Notes: generated by a model from the letters alone, not told the origin. DNA of 54,307 nt from UBA1723 sp045641625 (GCA_045641625.1 JAZUHH010000094.1:1-54307), one strand, 5' to 3'. Shown: positions 8,601-19,432, counted from the stretch's first letter. Program-made: numbers and translations.

Positions 8601-9821
8601 ATGTGGTGTATCGTTGACTGCAATAATTTCTTTGTCTCGTGCGAGCGAGCCATGAATCCCGAACTGCGGACTCAGCCCATTGTGGTATTGTCGAGCGGTG
8701 ACGGGTGCATTGTCGCGCGTTCAAACGAATCAAAGGCTATGGGAGTCAAGATGGGTATGCCGTTGTTCGAAATGAAGAAACTACCCAAGGGAAACGGTGT
8801 AATCCCCCGTTCGGGACAGATGAGAATGTACCATAAGATTTCCGACGAGGTGATGGGGCTGATAAAGAAGGATGTCGGCTCAGTTTTCCAGTATTCCATA
8901 GATGAATCATTTTTTCAGCTGACCGGAAGTGTCGAGGACATTGACGACTATTGCCGATCTCTTGTGAAAAAGATATGGAAAGAGTGTTCCATTCCCGTGA
9001 GCATAGGTGTTGCAACAAGCAAGACTCTTGCCAAGATTGCGAGCAAGCAGGCCAAGTATGCTCCCGAACTTTGCGGAGTTTGTTCGTTGTCCTTGCCAGA
9101 GGAGGTGGAGTATGCCTTGAAGAATACTGAACTGTCCGATATATGGGGAGTTGGACGAAGAACTCAGCCAAAACTTTCTGCTAACGGCTATATGTCGGCA
9201 TACGACTTGTCCCAGGCGAATCCTACGCTGATAGAGATGATGTATGGAAGAAATCTGAAGGATACGGTCTTGGAACTTAGGGGTAAGGACGTGATTGTTC
9301 TTTCTCCGCATCCGGTTCAGAAGTCCATCAGTCTGTCCCGCACTTTCCCCAAGATGATATCATCGTTGGAGGACTTGAGCACGCAGGTGGCAAATTTTGC
9401 TGAGGGATGCGCTGAAAAGATGAGGTCACAACACTCTGTCTGTGGTGAGATTGGTGTTTTTGTCGTGTCTAACAGATTCCGTACAGACTTGAAGCAGTAC
9501 AGTAATGTTGCGACAAAGCAGTTCGAGGTCTCCTGCTCAAATTCAATAGAGATACTGAATGCGGCAATGGAGCTTCTGAAACAGATTTTCCAGGATGGGA
9601 TTCAGTACAAGAAGGCTGGAGTGTTTCTGAATAACATTTCTCCGGATTCAGCTGTGCAGACATCGTTGTTCGATGACAAGCAGGAGCAGAGGGTCAAGTA
9701 CGACAAACTGACTTCGGTAGTCGATAGCATTAACAACAAGCTTGGCAGGAATGCCATAAATTTCGCGATAGTAACAGAGGGCTATACAGACGGAGATGCG
9801 CCTGCTTTTGTTCATAATTAG
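8601..9821 (+). CDS. umuC: Y-family DNA polymerase, UmuC subunit
   Basis: Catalytic subunit of an error-prone DNA polymerase V. The N-terminus reads DCNNFFVSCERAM with the catalytic Asp and the steric-gate region of UmuC, followed by VLSSGDGCIVARSNE and the SIDESFF catalytic acidic pair (about residues 98-104). The little-finger region and a DUF4113-like tail (QTSLFD... VVDSINNKLGRNAINFA) distinguish UmuC from DinB. Length of 406 aa is typical. No umuD lies beside it in the window, so the partner must be elsewhere or absent. It is monocistronic by position, after a terminator and before a new promoter. Confidence 0.9.
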   Translation: MWCIVDCNNFFVSCERAMNPELRTQPIVVLSSGDGCIVARSNESKAMGVKMGMPLFEMKKLPKGNGVIPRSGQMRMYHKISDEVMGLIKKDVGSVFQYSIDESFFQLTGSVEDIDDYCRSLVKKIWKECSIPVSIGVATSKTLAKIASKQAKYAPELCGVCSLSLPEEVEYALKNTELSDIWGVGRRTQPKLSANGYMSAYDLSQANPTLIEMMYGRNLKDTVLELRGKDVIVLSPHPVQKSISLSRTFPKMISSLEDLSTQVANFAEGCAEKMRSQHSVCGEIGVFVVSNRFRTDLKQYSNVATKQFEVSCSNSIEILNAAMELLKQIFQDGIQYKKAGVFLNNISPDSAVQTSLFDDKQEQRVKYDKLTSVVDSINNKLGRNAINFAIVTEGYTDGDAPAFVHN

Positions 9822-9896
9822 TGCATAATAATATGCTCTACATCATATATCTGGGCAGAAATTGCAAATAAATTTTCACTTTATTAAAATTGTATT

Positions 9897-9904
9897 TACC
9901 TTTG
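9897..9904 (+). promoter_or_regulatory. -7 element for the giant secreted protein gene
   Basis: TTACCTTTG contains TAccTTTG at 9897-9904, 67 bases before the start codon. The -33 region is T-rich but has no clear TTG at ideal spacing. Confidence 0.5.
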
Positions 9905-9971
9905 CAAATCCAATATATTTATAGTTTAGACATTTTTATTAGAATAATTTTAGTAATAGGGGCTTTAATAT

Positions 9972-12900
9972 ATGTATAAATTTTGTTCTAGTTTAATAGG
10001 GTTGTTGTGCTGCATTTTTTGTAGCATAGGAGGTGCGTTGGCGCAACGTACATGGAGTAACTCCAGTTATGTCAAGATTGATATAAATTCTGGAAATCCT
10101 GCGTTCCCATTCCCTCAGTTTCTGGAGTACGAGAAGGGTAAGACGCTGGCAAAATATAATGCAGAGGGCGTTACGCATGCCGATATGGAGAAGACAATGC
10201 GCGAGGCCTATGAGATTATGTCCCACAGATGCCGTTACGAAGGAGGCACACATTGCGGAGTGCCATATATCACATTCAACGACTTTGTTAAACTAGGTAA
10301 GGACGAATTGCCTCAGGGAGCTGCAGAGTTCTGTTCCGAGGGAGACGGTTACATCCTTTTGGCTTCTGCAATCTTTGCCGACCAGCCTACATTCAATGGC
10401 CTATGGATGTGGATTCATGACAACAGACTTTCCAAAGTAAAGAAATATAAGGATGGAACATGGCTTCGAAAGGGTTATGGAGATCCAGAGAAAAGGGTTG
10501 AGTGTAAAGATCCCGAGGCAGGTGCCTTTATGGCAGGTTGGAACACATTTGATGACGCTGGTGCAGGAACTTCCCCTACACACTCAGCTGCGGACGGAGA
10601 CTATGATATTGCAATGGGACTTTTGATTGCCTACAAGCAGTGGGGTGAGTTCATGTATCAGGATGGCAAACAGGTGTTTGATTCAGAAGGAAATCCTATT
10701 TCATATAAGAAGGCCGCGCAGGAGGTTATCAAGGCTCTTGTTGATACTATACCTTACTATATGGCCAATGGAGGTCAGAACGGTTACTTGACTGGTGATA
10801 TTGGTGTGGATGGCTATCCTAAGGGAGGTAACTCTTGGGGAGAGTTGACAAGCTGGCGATCAACTCAGACTATGTTCGGAAGCGAGCTTTGCCAGTTCCC
10901 TTCAATGGGAGGTGGCGGAGGTACTGTTTCGTACTGTGACTATAACGCTCCTTCATACTTTAATGAGTTCGCCCATTGGTTGGAGAACGAGGACGGAGAG
11001 GGTACACCTTGGCAGATTACCCAGTTCAAGCGTGCGGAGGCTTCTTCCGATTGGATAGCAGGCCAGCTGTATGCTCAGGGTGGTATCGCAAGTGTAGGTA
11101 AGGCTGGTGTCAACGACGACGGGTCAGTTGTTACATTTTCTCCGTTCAATGCAGGAGAGGACTTCCGTTTCGCCTGGAGACACATATTGAACTATTTGTG
11201 GCATGGAAATCCGTCCTACACATGGAACCCAAAGACTCATGCAGTAGATAAGGGAGGAAATACTTTCGAGCATGACTTGGCAATCAGACATGCGGAATTT
11301 ATGAAGAACCCTGCCGACAAATGTGCCAAGATGGGAGCGTCTCCCGATCCAGGTCAGCCGTCATGGTCTGGTCCGGCACAGATACGCCAATCGTATTTCA
11401 TGGACGGAACAGTTCAGGAGGCATCCACTTCAAACTATGCACTTGGATGTTCGGCTCCTGCCGCTGTTGCAAGCGAAGACTTGGACTTTATTGCCGACAT
11501 GTACCGACAGAGCGAACTTGTGTGGGATGATGCTTCTGCGGAATCGAAGAATTTGACTGACGAGGAGCGTGACGTGATGGGTATGCCAAAGTATTTCCAT
11601 GGCTGGTTCCGTTGTTTGGGATTGCTTACTAACTCAGGAAATATGCATGCGCCTAGAAATATGAAGCCTATGGCAAATATGAAGGTGTACATGTCCGTAG
11701 ATAAGACTTACGCATACGTTGACGATCCAATCGACTATACTGTCCAGTATCGTAACTATGGAACGCTTGAGGCAAAGGGTGTCCAGATTACTACAGAGAT
11801 AGATCCAAACTATGAGGTAGTAAGTATTTCCAAGGGAGGAAAGTTCTCTAACGGTAAGATTGTATGGAATATCGGTACTGTGCCAGGCTTCAAGACAGGC
11901 CGTTTGGCAGAGACAATAGACTCTGTGTCATTCAGGGTTATTGCAAGGGACACTTTGAATCCGCGTATCTGTTTGACAAGTACAATAACAGGATCAAACT
12001 TCGAGGACTGGGTAAGCAACGAGTTCCCTAATCACGCTACATACACGATGGAGCGTAACTGCGTGGACATCTTGGCAAACAGAACTTTGTCTGTTAAGAA
12101 GACTGCTTCCAGAACAAAGTTGAATCCTGGTGATGTGACTAGTTTTACTGTCGAGTTCGAGAACAAGAGCGAGGGTGAAAACTCTTGGTTGAATGGAGGA
12201 CGAGACAATGTGCGTGTGTCTTACGGAAACTATTATATGCCTGGTTGTGCATATCAGTTCTATCAGATGTACCGTTTCTGGAATGACTCGTATGAGGCGT
12301 ACATCAACATGAACAACTATCGTGTGTCATATTTCATGAACGATGGTGCTGCAATGGGATTGTTCGAAGAAGGCAAGAATCCGACAGGATGGACATTCGT
12401 TGTGGACAACCAGAACGATATGGACAAGTATGGTTATAATCCGGAGGACGGTCCTATTACATTTGCATACCAGAAAATGCCGGTAGGAGACGATGATAAT
12501 GGAAAGTGGAACCAACGATTGATGATACGTTTTGCAAAGACTCTGATGGCTCCTTCGACTCATGTCTATGACAAGTTGGATTCAAAGTATCTGTTGCACA
12601 AAGGTGTGTTTGGTCCCGGATTCATACGTGCTCGTCTGGCTTCAAATCCGAATGCAGATTTGACTGAGCGAGTAAAGGACGACTGGTCTTTTGATACAAG
12701 AGTGACAGAGAAAAGTTTGGATGGTCAGGGAACTACATTCACACTTGTCACACCGTGCTGGGCAAAGTACAACGACAAGAACGTAGTGGAGCCATACGAG
12801 ATTACCAACTATTCACGTCATGCTTGTTCTCCTGCTCCTGATTTCTTGTACGATAGAGTGTTGGTAGAGGAGTTCGACGGATATACATGGAGACGTATCC

Positions 12901-15900
12901 AGGGTAGAGGTCCCGTACCTGGTCGTGAAGCTTATAACGTCACTATCATAGACACAATCCCATACGAGCTTGAGTGGGTAGGATGGAAGGACAGTACAGC
13001 TTTGAAGGATGATGCCGGAGTAAAGATTCAGGCAACATACACACCTGCAGCTAATCCTAAGTCTGCCGGTTATACAGGTATTGTAAAATGGACAACTCCT
13101 GTAATGCTGGTTGGTGAAAAAGACAAGCTTGTCTATTTGACTAAGGCGAGAGATTTGGGTTGTCCTGACGTGGAAGACACTTATTATTTCAATGTTGCAT
13201 GGATCAGTTCTTCTACAGACTCTCCTGACTCGTCAAGAGTCGAGTTGATGACATCGTGCGCCGAATTGCCTCCTCAGGTTGACCCTCAGGAGTCGTTGTT
13301 CAAGACTGCCAATGTGAAAAAGGCTATGTCCGGAGACGATGTGTCATACACAATCAAGTTTATAAATACAGAAGGAACAAAGGTTAAGGGAGACTTGAAC
13401 AACAAGAAGGATTGGGTCCCTTTGAACGGAGGTTCTATTCCTACAGTAGAGAGTGCCGGATTCCCATTGAACCTTAAGGCACCTGCTTCATCTTACTTCT
13501 TTGCTCCTAAGTATGGATATGGTAAGGATGGTACTGTGTATATCTCGTTTGATGGCAACACGAATACACAGAACACATATCTTGTATTCCGTTATCAGGA
13601 CGGAAGTGGTGTTCCTGGAACTCCAGGTTTCAAGGGTGTTGGTATGAAGATCATAGTAAATAAGGATGGTAAGAACAACTTTGCTTATGAACTATATAAT
13701 AATGGAACTCTAATAGCTGCAGAAGGAAAGACTTTTGCTGACTGTATCCAATTCGCCGGTGATTACGAGAAGCCAACATTTAAGTTTGTCCTAAAGGGCG
13801 AGAAACTTTATATGTATTGTAACGACGAAGAGGATGAGTGGGTGAATGTGATGAAGGATTGGAATGGCCTTACAAGTGCCGGACCTGGTTACTTCGGAGT
13901 TTATTCTTCAAGCAATGGAAACAATGGACACATTTCTGGCTACGATGTAGAGGTTGACTACGCTTTCAATGTCACAGTCGGAGACTTTATCCCTGCTGAA
14001 CTTGAGGAGATTACTGATATTTCTCCTTCTGGAGAGTATGATGAAAGTGCAGGAACTATAAAGTGGCCTACTGTTGCTTTGGATGCGAAGAAGGGTATCG
14101 CTCCTGGTGATTCTTTGATCTATACTTTCGATGCGAGAGTTAAAGATTGCAAGAATTTCGTGAACAACTACGCATTCGCCACTGTTTATGGTCTTGATAC
14201 ATTGAAGGCCCTTAATACTATCGAGTGTGGAGAGGAAGAGGAGGATTGTCCTCTTGAATCTGCTGTTGCGAAGCTTTCTGCTGAGACTATATGTGCAGGC
14301 GACAGTGCTGTAATAAAGGTTGTGGCAACTCCAGCTTCCAAGGATTATGTATATTCATTTTACAAGGACAAGGAATTGATCAACAAGAAGCCAATCAGTG
14401 CTGACTCTTTCGTTGTCAAGGAGGCCGGTTCTTATTATGCAATTGTTTCTGATCCTAACTGCAAGTCAACTAGCGAGGCATTGACAAAAACTGTCAAACT
14501 TGAGGTTAACGAATTGCCTGGTGTGGTTCTTTCTCAAGACACTACTATTTGTCAGGGCAATGACTTGTCTCTGGAGAAGCAGGGAGCTTCCGGCTATGAC
14601 ATTAACTGGTTTGTTGACGAGACTGCTTCGTTCCCATTAGAGAAGCTTGATGTCAGCTCAGAAGATGTGGCTAAGAACTACTACTACACATTCACTGACA
14701 AGAAGACAGGTTGTGTGGGTGATGTGGAAAAGTTCTCTGTCAAGATTGAAGCAACCCCTAAGGCTCCTTCAGCAGAGAATGGAGAGTATCCTTTGACAGC
14801 GGGAGCAAAGCAGGATATCTCAGAACTTGTAACCCTAGTTGATGGCGATCATATCGTATGGTACGAGTCCGAGACTGCGAAGGATTCTTTGAAAGCACCG
14901 ATAAAGATCTCTCTTGACAAGGAGACTGAGTACGATTACTTTGTAAGTGCAGTCAGTGAAGGCGGCTGCGAGAGCGAGCGAATGCTTGTTCATGTAGAGG
15001 TAACTAGCTCTACAAAGCCAAAGACAAGAGATACAGTAATCTGTGTCGGCGAGACTGTCGATGTTCTTTCGTTGGTTTCTAAGGAAGAAGGCTATACTTT
15101 GAATTGGGTTAATGAGGATGGTACACCTGCAGAAGAGCCTGGAGAGTACAAGGCTTCCGGTTCTGGTGAAAAGACATATTACGTCACACAGACAGACGGT
15201 GTTTCTGTGAGTGACATTGCAGAGATCAGCATCAAGTCTTATGGTGTCGGTTCAATCGTGGCTGAAGACGTTGTGTTGTGTGCAAAGACTGAGGCAGAAG
15301 CCTTGAAGGTATATCGCGATCCGTCTTCACTTTCAGAGTTTGTGAAGATTGACGCCGAGCGAAACTACAAGTGGTTCTTGGCGGGAGTTGAACTTGATGC
15401 AGATGCTTTGACACCGAATACAAACGTGTCTCAGCAGACTGAGCAGGTTTACAAGATCGTTCCTACTTATACTATCGCAAAGGATAATGTATGTAAGGGT
15501 GACACTGCGGAATTGAAGGTTACAATTACACATATTTCTTCTCCTGAGGTCAAGCATTCTATAAACTATACTTTGCAGGATGGAGAGGCGAAAGGCAAGT
15601 TCGAGAGCTTGACAATCTTTGATCCTACTGCAGTTACTCCTGACGAGGATATGGAGTTGGTATGGTACGACAAGGATGGAAACTTGATCGGAGACGAGGC
15701 TCCTGCTCCTGAATATGATGCTAATCTTCAGGATGATGTTCAATATACTTATTACGTTGCCCAGAAGAATGAAAACGGTTGCGAAAGCGAAAAGAGCAAG
15801 GTGACTGTAAACGTAAGTAAGACTCCATTGCCAGAGATTACAGAGGCTAACTTCTGCCAGGATGAGGTTACCGACAAGTTGCTAAGCGACTTTGTGAAGG

Positions 15901-18101
15901 TCACTGACGACACTTACCATTTGGTTTGGTATGACGGAGATCCAAAGAATGGAGGAAGTGAAATAGCCATGAAGGCGATATCTACTGAATTGACAGAAGA
16001 GACTGTCGAGCAGGTAATCCCTTATTACGTGGCCCAGACTGACGGAACAAAGACATCTGGTGCCATTGCACTGGAGGTCCACATCTTTGCAAAACCTGAA
16101 CTTGTCACTTTCGACACAACAGTTTGTAACAAGGCTGTGAACTTGAATTCGTTGTGGAAGGTAAGCAACAAGGTTTCTACAGTATATACTGATTTCTTCA
16201 ACTCGGCTGATGACAAGATCACTGCACCAGAGGCAATCGGTGAAACTGGCAAATATACTGTGGAAGGATACTTTGAGGTACCTGTAACAAAAAGCAGATG
16301 CGTCAGCCAAAGAAAAGACATCAATGTAAAGATCTTCAAACTTGACGACATCGAGATTTCGGGTCCAAGTTCAGTTTGTCCTGACTCTCCGGTTGAATTG
16401 TTGGCTATAGTTTCAGGAGAGAACGATGGAACTCCTTACACTTACGAATGGAACCAAACTAATAAGGCTTCGGTTCCAGAGGATGGAGTATTTGTCAGCG
16501 AGAACTTGACTGAGACAACGACAGTTCGTGTGAAAGTTACAGATGGTTACTGTACCAAGAATTCCGAGCCGTTTACAGTTTCTATCGGAGCCGGAAATGT
16601 TAGCGGAACATTCTCTTTCCTAGCAGATCATAAGGATCCTGAAGTAGAGCGTACAAACGGAAAGCCTTTGACTTTCAGCACTTGTGGCGGAGAGTTCGTC
16701 TTGGATGCTACGAAGTTGGAGAAGTCAGGAAATGAGTTCAAGTGGTTGGACGAGAACAACAGAGAGGTCAGCTCGAGCGAGAACTTCGTGTTGAGAACTG
16801 AGGTGCCTGGAACTTATACGGCAGTTTATGTAAATGAGTGTGAGACTTCGTTGAAGATCACTGTCAATGACGTAAGTATTACTGACAACACTATCGTTGG
16901 AGACAAGGATTTGTGCGAGGGTTACAGCGCTTCTCTTGTACTAGACTTCTCTAGCGCGACAAAGACAAACGTAGAGTGGAAGAAGGATGATGAAGTTCTT
17001 GAAGAAACTTCAAAGACTCTTTACATCAAGTCTGCAAAGGCGGCAGATCATTCAGGCGTTTACTCTTATACAATCAGCAACGGAGAATGTAAGATCGAGA
17101 ACATTTACGGAACTATAAATGTCATTCCGGCTCCAGAGTTCGAACTTATCCCTGTAGATATGGTTTGTGCCGGTTCTTCGGTCAAGATCGGTTTGAGCAA
17201 GCTTGAGCCTTCCGCTTCTACTACAGTCAAGTGGTACGAGGACGAAACATTGGTGCCATCCGGAATCGAGGCTATGGCAACACCTTTGACTGACAAGACT
17301 TACAGCTTCGAGATTCAGCAGGGTGCCGGTTGTTCAATCAAGCAGTCTGTGAAGGTTTCTGTTCAAGATCCTATTGATTTCATCATGACTCCAGAGGATA
17401 CTGTGGCTTGCTACGGTGCAGGTGAAATCCGTCTAAGATTGAGAGTTTTGAGCGGTGATGTTGACACTTACAGCTGGCGAGATCCTTCGAATGTCGAGGT
17501 TTCCAACACATCGACTTACAAGGCTCCTACAAGCCAGATCGGTACATCTATCTATACTGTCACTTTGAGTAACGAGGCTTGTGGCGATGTGACTCACAAT
17601 GTTTCAGTGGAAGTTGTAGGTGTTCCTGTAATTGATACATTTACAAAGAATTTGAAGGACGTTGAATTGATTCCTAACTCAGATTTGGGATCTGGCTCTT
17701 ATGAGTACAGCATGGACGGAAAGGATTACCAGTCAAGTGCCCAGTTCTCTAATGTAAGTTATGGCAAGCATACAGCTACGATTCGTGATGAGTACGGTTG
17801 CAAGAGCAACTTCTCGTTCGAGTTGCCTGCTCCTACGATCGTCATACCTTCGGTAATCACTCCGAACGGAGATGGTGATAATGACTTGTTCATTTCCGAA
17901 GTGTTGAGCGAGGCTTATCCTGACGCAAGGGTTACTATTTATGACCGCTCAGGAAAGGTTATCGCCAAGATGCCGGCAAGTGAGGGTTGGGACGGTACAT
18001 ACAACGGCCACAGATTGCCAAGTACAGACTATTGGTACGAAATCTGGATTGACGAGGTCCGCAAGATGTACGTCGGTCACTTCACGTTGATAAATAATTA
18101 G
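9972..18101 (+). CDS. Giant secreted GH8-like protein with T9SS type-B tail
   Basis: A 2,709-aa exported protein. It has a signal peptide (residues 1-24, ending GALAQ). Residues about 60-460 resemble glycoside hydrolase family 8: SEGDGYILLASAI with candidate acid Glu123, TFNGLWMW, and ADGDYDIAMGLLIAYKQWG (Asp208/210/212), matching the conserved EGxGY and DGDxDIA motifs. DUF11-like repeats follow from about residue 570, then a long run of Ig-like modules rich in cysteine-bearing strands. The last about 85 residues (PSVITPNGDGDNDLF to the end) match the gliding-motility-associated/T9SS type-B sorting domain, predicting secretion through the outer membrane and surface attachment. Family 8 enzymes act on beta-1,4-glucans, xylan or chitosan; the substrate here is unknown. 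It is flanked by its own promoter and terminator. Confidence 0.82.
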   Translation: MYKFCSSLIGLLCCIFCSIGGALAQRTWSNSSYVKIDINSGNPAFPFPQFLEYEKGKTLAKYNAEGVTHADMEKTMREAYEIMSHRCRYEGGTHCGVPYITFNDFVKLGKDELPQGAAEFCSEGDGYILLASAIFADQPTFNGLWMWIHDNRLSKVKKYKDGTWLRKGYGDPEKRVECKDPEAGAFMAGWNTFDDAGAGTSPTHSAADGDYDIAMGLLIAYKQWGEFMYQDGKQVFDSEGNPISYKKAAQEVIKALVDTIPYYMANGGQNGYLTGDIGVDGYPKGGNSWGELTSWRSTQTMFGSELCQFPSMGGGGGTVSYCDYNAPSYFNEFAHWLENEDGEGTPWQITQFKRAEASSDWIAGQLYAQGGIASVGKAGVNDDGSVVTFSPFNAGEDFRFAWRHILNYLWHGNPSYTWNPKTHAVDKGGNTFEHDLAIRHAEFMKNPADKCAKMGASPDPGQPSWSGPAQIRQSYFMDGTVQEASTSNYALGCSAPAAVASEDLDFIADMYRQSELVWDDASAESKNLTDEERDVMGMPKYFHGWFRCLGLLTNSGNMHAPRNMKPMANMKVYMSVDKTYAYVDDPIDYTVQYRNYGTLEAKGVQITTEIDPNYEVVSISKGGKFSNGKIVWNIGTVPGFKTGRLAETIDSVSFRVIARDTLNPRICLTSTITGSNFEDWVSNEFPNHATYTMERNCVDILANRTLSVKKTASRTKLNPGDVTSFTVEFENKSEGENSWLNGGRDNVRVSYGNYYMPGCAYQFYQMYRFWNDSYEAYINMNNYRVSYFMNDGAAMGLFEEGKNPTGWTFVVDNQNDMDKYGYNPEDGPITFAYQKMPVGDDDNGKWNQRLMIRFAKTLMAPSTHVYDKLDSKYLLHKGVFGPGFIRARLASNPNADLTERVKDDWSFDTRVTEKSLDGQGTTFTLVTPCWAKYNDKNVVEPYEITNYSRHACSPAPDFLYDRVLVEEFDGYTWRRIQGRGPVPGREAYNVTIIDTIPYELEWVGWKDSTALKDDAGVKIQATYTPAANPKSAGYTGIVKWTTPVMLVGEKDKLVYLTKARDLGCPDVEDTYYFNVAWISSSTDSPDSSRVELMTSCAELPPQVDPQESLFKTANVKKAMSGDDVSYTIKFINTEGTKVKGDLNNKKDWVPLNGGSIPTVESAGFPLNLKAPASSYFFAPKYGYGKDGTVYISFDGNTNTQNTYLVFRYQDGSGVPGTPGFKGVGMKIIVNKDGKNNFAYELYNNGTLIAAEGKTFADCIQFAGDYEKPTFKFVLKGEKLYMYCNDEEDEWVNVMKDWNGLTSAGPGYFGVYSSSNGNNGHISGYDVEVDYAFNVTVGDFIPAELEEITDISPSGEYDESAGTIKWPTVALDAKKGIAPGDSLIYTFDARVKDCKNFVNNYAFATVYGLDTLKALNTIECGEEEEDCPLESAVAKLSAETICAGDSAVIKVVATPASKDYVYSFYKDKELINKKPISADSFVVKEAGSYYAIVSDPNCKSTSEALTKTVKLEVNELPGVVLSQDTTICQGNDLSLEKQGASGYDINWFVDETASFPLEKLDVSSEDVAKNYYYTFTDKKTGCVGDVEKFSVKIEATPKAPSAENGEYPLTAGAKQDISELVTLVDGDHIVWYESETAKDSLKAPIKISLDKETEYDYFVSAVSEGGCESERMLVHVEVTSSTKPKTRDTVICVGETVDVLSLVSKEEGYTLNWVNEDGTPAEEPGEYKASGSGEKTYYVTQTDGVSVSDIAEISIKSYGVGSIVAEDVVLCAKTEAEALKVYRDPSSLSEFVKIDAERNYKWFLAGVELDADALTPNTNVSQQTEQVYKIVPTYTIAKDNVCKGDTAELKVTITHISSPEVKHSINYTLQDGEAKGKFESLTIFDPTAVTPDEDMELVWYDKDGNLIGDEAPAPEYDANLQDDVQYTYYVAQKNENGCESEKSKVTVNVSKTPLPEITEANFCQDEVTDKLLSDFVKVTDDTYHLVWYDGDPKNGGSEIAMKAISTELTEETVEQVIPYYVAQTDGTKTSGAIALEVHIFAKPELVTFDTTVCNKAVNLNSLWKVSNKVSTVYTDFFNSADDKITAPEAIGETGKYTVEGYFEVPVTKSRCVSQRKDINVKIFKLDDIEISGPSSVCPDSPVELLAIVSGENDGTPYTYEWNQTNKASVPEDGVFVSENLTETTTVRVKVTDGYCTKNSEPFTVSIGAGNVSGTFSFLADHKDPEVERTNGKPLTFSTCGGEFVLDATKLEKSGNEFKWLDENNREVSSSENFVLRTEVPGTYTAVYVNECETSLKITVNDVSITDNTIVGDKDLCEGYSASLVLDFSSATKTNVEWKKDDEVLEETSKTLYIKSAKAADHSGVYSYTISNGECKIENIYGTINVIPAPEFELIPVDMVCAGSSVKIGLSKLEPSASTTVKWYEDETLVPSGIEAMATPLTDKTYSFEIQQGAGCSIKQSVKVSVQDPIDFIMTPEDTVACYGAGEIRLRLRVLSGDVDTYSWRDPSNVEVSNTSTYKAPTSQIGTSIYTVTLSNEACGDVTHNVSVEVVGVPVIDTFTKNLKDVELIPNSDLGSGSYEYSMDGKDYQSSAQFSNVSYGKHTATIRDEYGCKSNFSFELPAPTIVIPSVITPNGDGDNDLFISEVLSEAYPDARVTIYDRSGKVIAKMPASEGWDGTYNGHRLPSTDYWYEIWIDEVRKMYVGHFTLINN

Positions 18102-18117
18102 TGAACTAATTGACAAA

Positions 18118-18159
18118 CAGAAAAGAGGTTAGCATTTCGTTAACCTCTTTTCTGTTTTT
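18118..18159 (+). terminator. Rho-independent terminator after the giant gene
   Basis: A perfect 14-bp stem (18118-18131 with 18141-18154) with a nine-base loop is followed by TTTTTA. Confidence 0.9.
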
Positions 18160-18226
18160 AGAACATAAGTTCGATACCGGTATTGACAATATCTTGGTAT
18201 GATTTGTTGATTTTTTTCTATTATCT

Positions 18227-18256
18227 TTGATTTTTATCTATCAAATACTATCTTTG
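18227..18256 (+). promoter_or_regulatory. Promoter for the CHASE2-caspase-DUF4384 genes
   Basis: TTTG/TTGA near 18226-18230 and TATCTTTG at 18249-18256 are 18-19 bases apart, a good -33/-7 pair 22 bases before the start at 18278. A second TATCTTTG at 18222-18229 overlaps the -33 element and could be an alternative start site. Confidence 0.65.
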
Positions 18257-18277
18257 CATATATTAAAGATTCTTTTA

Positions 18278-19432
18278 ATGAAACTGTCGAAGAAATTTCA
18301 AAGATATATGAGGCAGAGCGTCGGCACCTTGATTGTAACATTGAGTGTGTGTGCGCTTGTTGCTATACTTGCATTCTCGTGGGCTTTCTTGAATCCTATC
18401 GCAAGAGCCCTTGATGCCATAGCTTTTACCGACAATTATCTTTATACAGAGAATTTGAAGGAAGGAGAGATGGATTACTGCAAGGATGTGGCGTTCATAA
18501 ACCTGTCGGGTGTTCATTCCAGAATGGAGATTGCCGAGGGTTTGGACTACATCTCGAAGTTCGGTCCAAGAGTTGTTGCTATGGACTGTATCTTCAGCCA
18601 CAATATTTCTTCAGATTCGTTGGAGAACGATAGCTTGAGAAACGTCATCTCTCGCATCCCGAACTTTATCTCGGCACAGAGAATAGTGAAAATGGGAGAC
18701 AGTATGGCAGTAGAGAGTTCTTTCTATAGTGATGTCTGCTATAATGCGAGTGTCAATATCGAAGAGGGTATCGTAAGACATTTTTCTCCGGACAGTGTTA
18801 CGGTCGGAAATCTTACACTTCCTTCCTTTGTGGGTGAGATTCTTCGTTTAGGCTATCCCGACACTTACAAGAAGCTAAAGGAGAGAGGTAATAAGGAGGA
18901 GTTGATCAACTACAAGAAGATGAGCATTGACGTTTTCGGCATAAATGACTTTTTGGATACTGCCGACATCAAGGACAGGATTCTTCTGGTCGGAGATATT
19001 GATGATTTGAGAGACTATCATACTATAGCGACAGAACTTTATGGAGTTCGAAGAATTAACGGAACATTGATTCACGCGTATAGTATCGCTACGGCTACCA
19101 AGGCGGACAGATTGATCACAAACATGAGTGACGGTTGGGCGATATTCTGGGGACTTGTGATCACTCTAGCGTTCAACTATTTCTGCTGTTGGGCTTACGA
19201 GGCTTATGAAAAGACAAACGGAATGATAATAAACTTCACTCAGCTCGGATTCCTTTTCATGATGATGATGCTAGGAGGTTTGTTCTTCATAAATTTAAGG
19301 TATAACTTGAACTACACGTACGCGATGATCGGTGTGGGACTTGGCGGTTTCAGCAGTGAGCTTTGGTTGTGGATAGAATCCCTGCCGCCTTACAAGTGGC
19401 TTGCATCGAAGTTCGAATGGTTGGGAGTGTAG
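18278..19432 (+). CDS. CHASE2-domain membrane sensor protein
   Basis: The 384-aa protein starts with a transmembrane helix (about residues 15-40), followed by an extracytoplasmic domain of about 230 residues with CHASE2 features: VAFINLSGVHSR, a predicted alpha/beta core around YISKFGPRVVAMDCIFS, and KDRILLVGDIDD before DYHTIATELYG. Three hydrophobic segments occupy about residues 285-375. CHASE2 is an extracellular sensory domain normally fused to cyclases, kinases or phosphatases; here no cytoplasmic output domain follows. The start at 18278 fits the promoter and gives a proper membrane anchor. It precedes the caspase gene by 37 bases, so the two probably work together. Confidence 0.75.
   Translation: MKLSKKFQRYMRQSVGTLIVTLSVCALVAILAFSWAFLNPIARALDAIAFTDNYLYTENLKEGEMDYCKDVAFINLSGVHSRMEIAEGLDYISKFGPRVVAMDCIFSHNISSDSLENDSLRNVISRIPNFISAQRIVKMGDSMAVESSFYSDVCYNASVNIEEGIVRHFSPDSVTVGNLTLPSFVGEILRLGYPDTYKKLKERGNKEELINYKKMSIDVFGINDFLDTADIKDRILLVGDIDDLRDYHTIATELYGVRRINGTLIHAYSIATATKADRLITNMSDGWAIFWGLVITLAFNYFCCWAYEAYEKTNGMIINFTQLGFLFMMMMLGGLFFINLRYNLNYTYAMIGVGLGGFSSELWLWIESLPPYKWLASKFEWLGV

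Noticed and set aside
11321..11556. Overlapping frames inside the giant secreted protein gene
   Set aside because: They are shadows of the 2,709-codon frame without independent signals.
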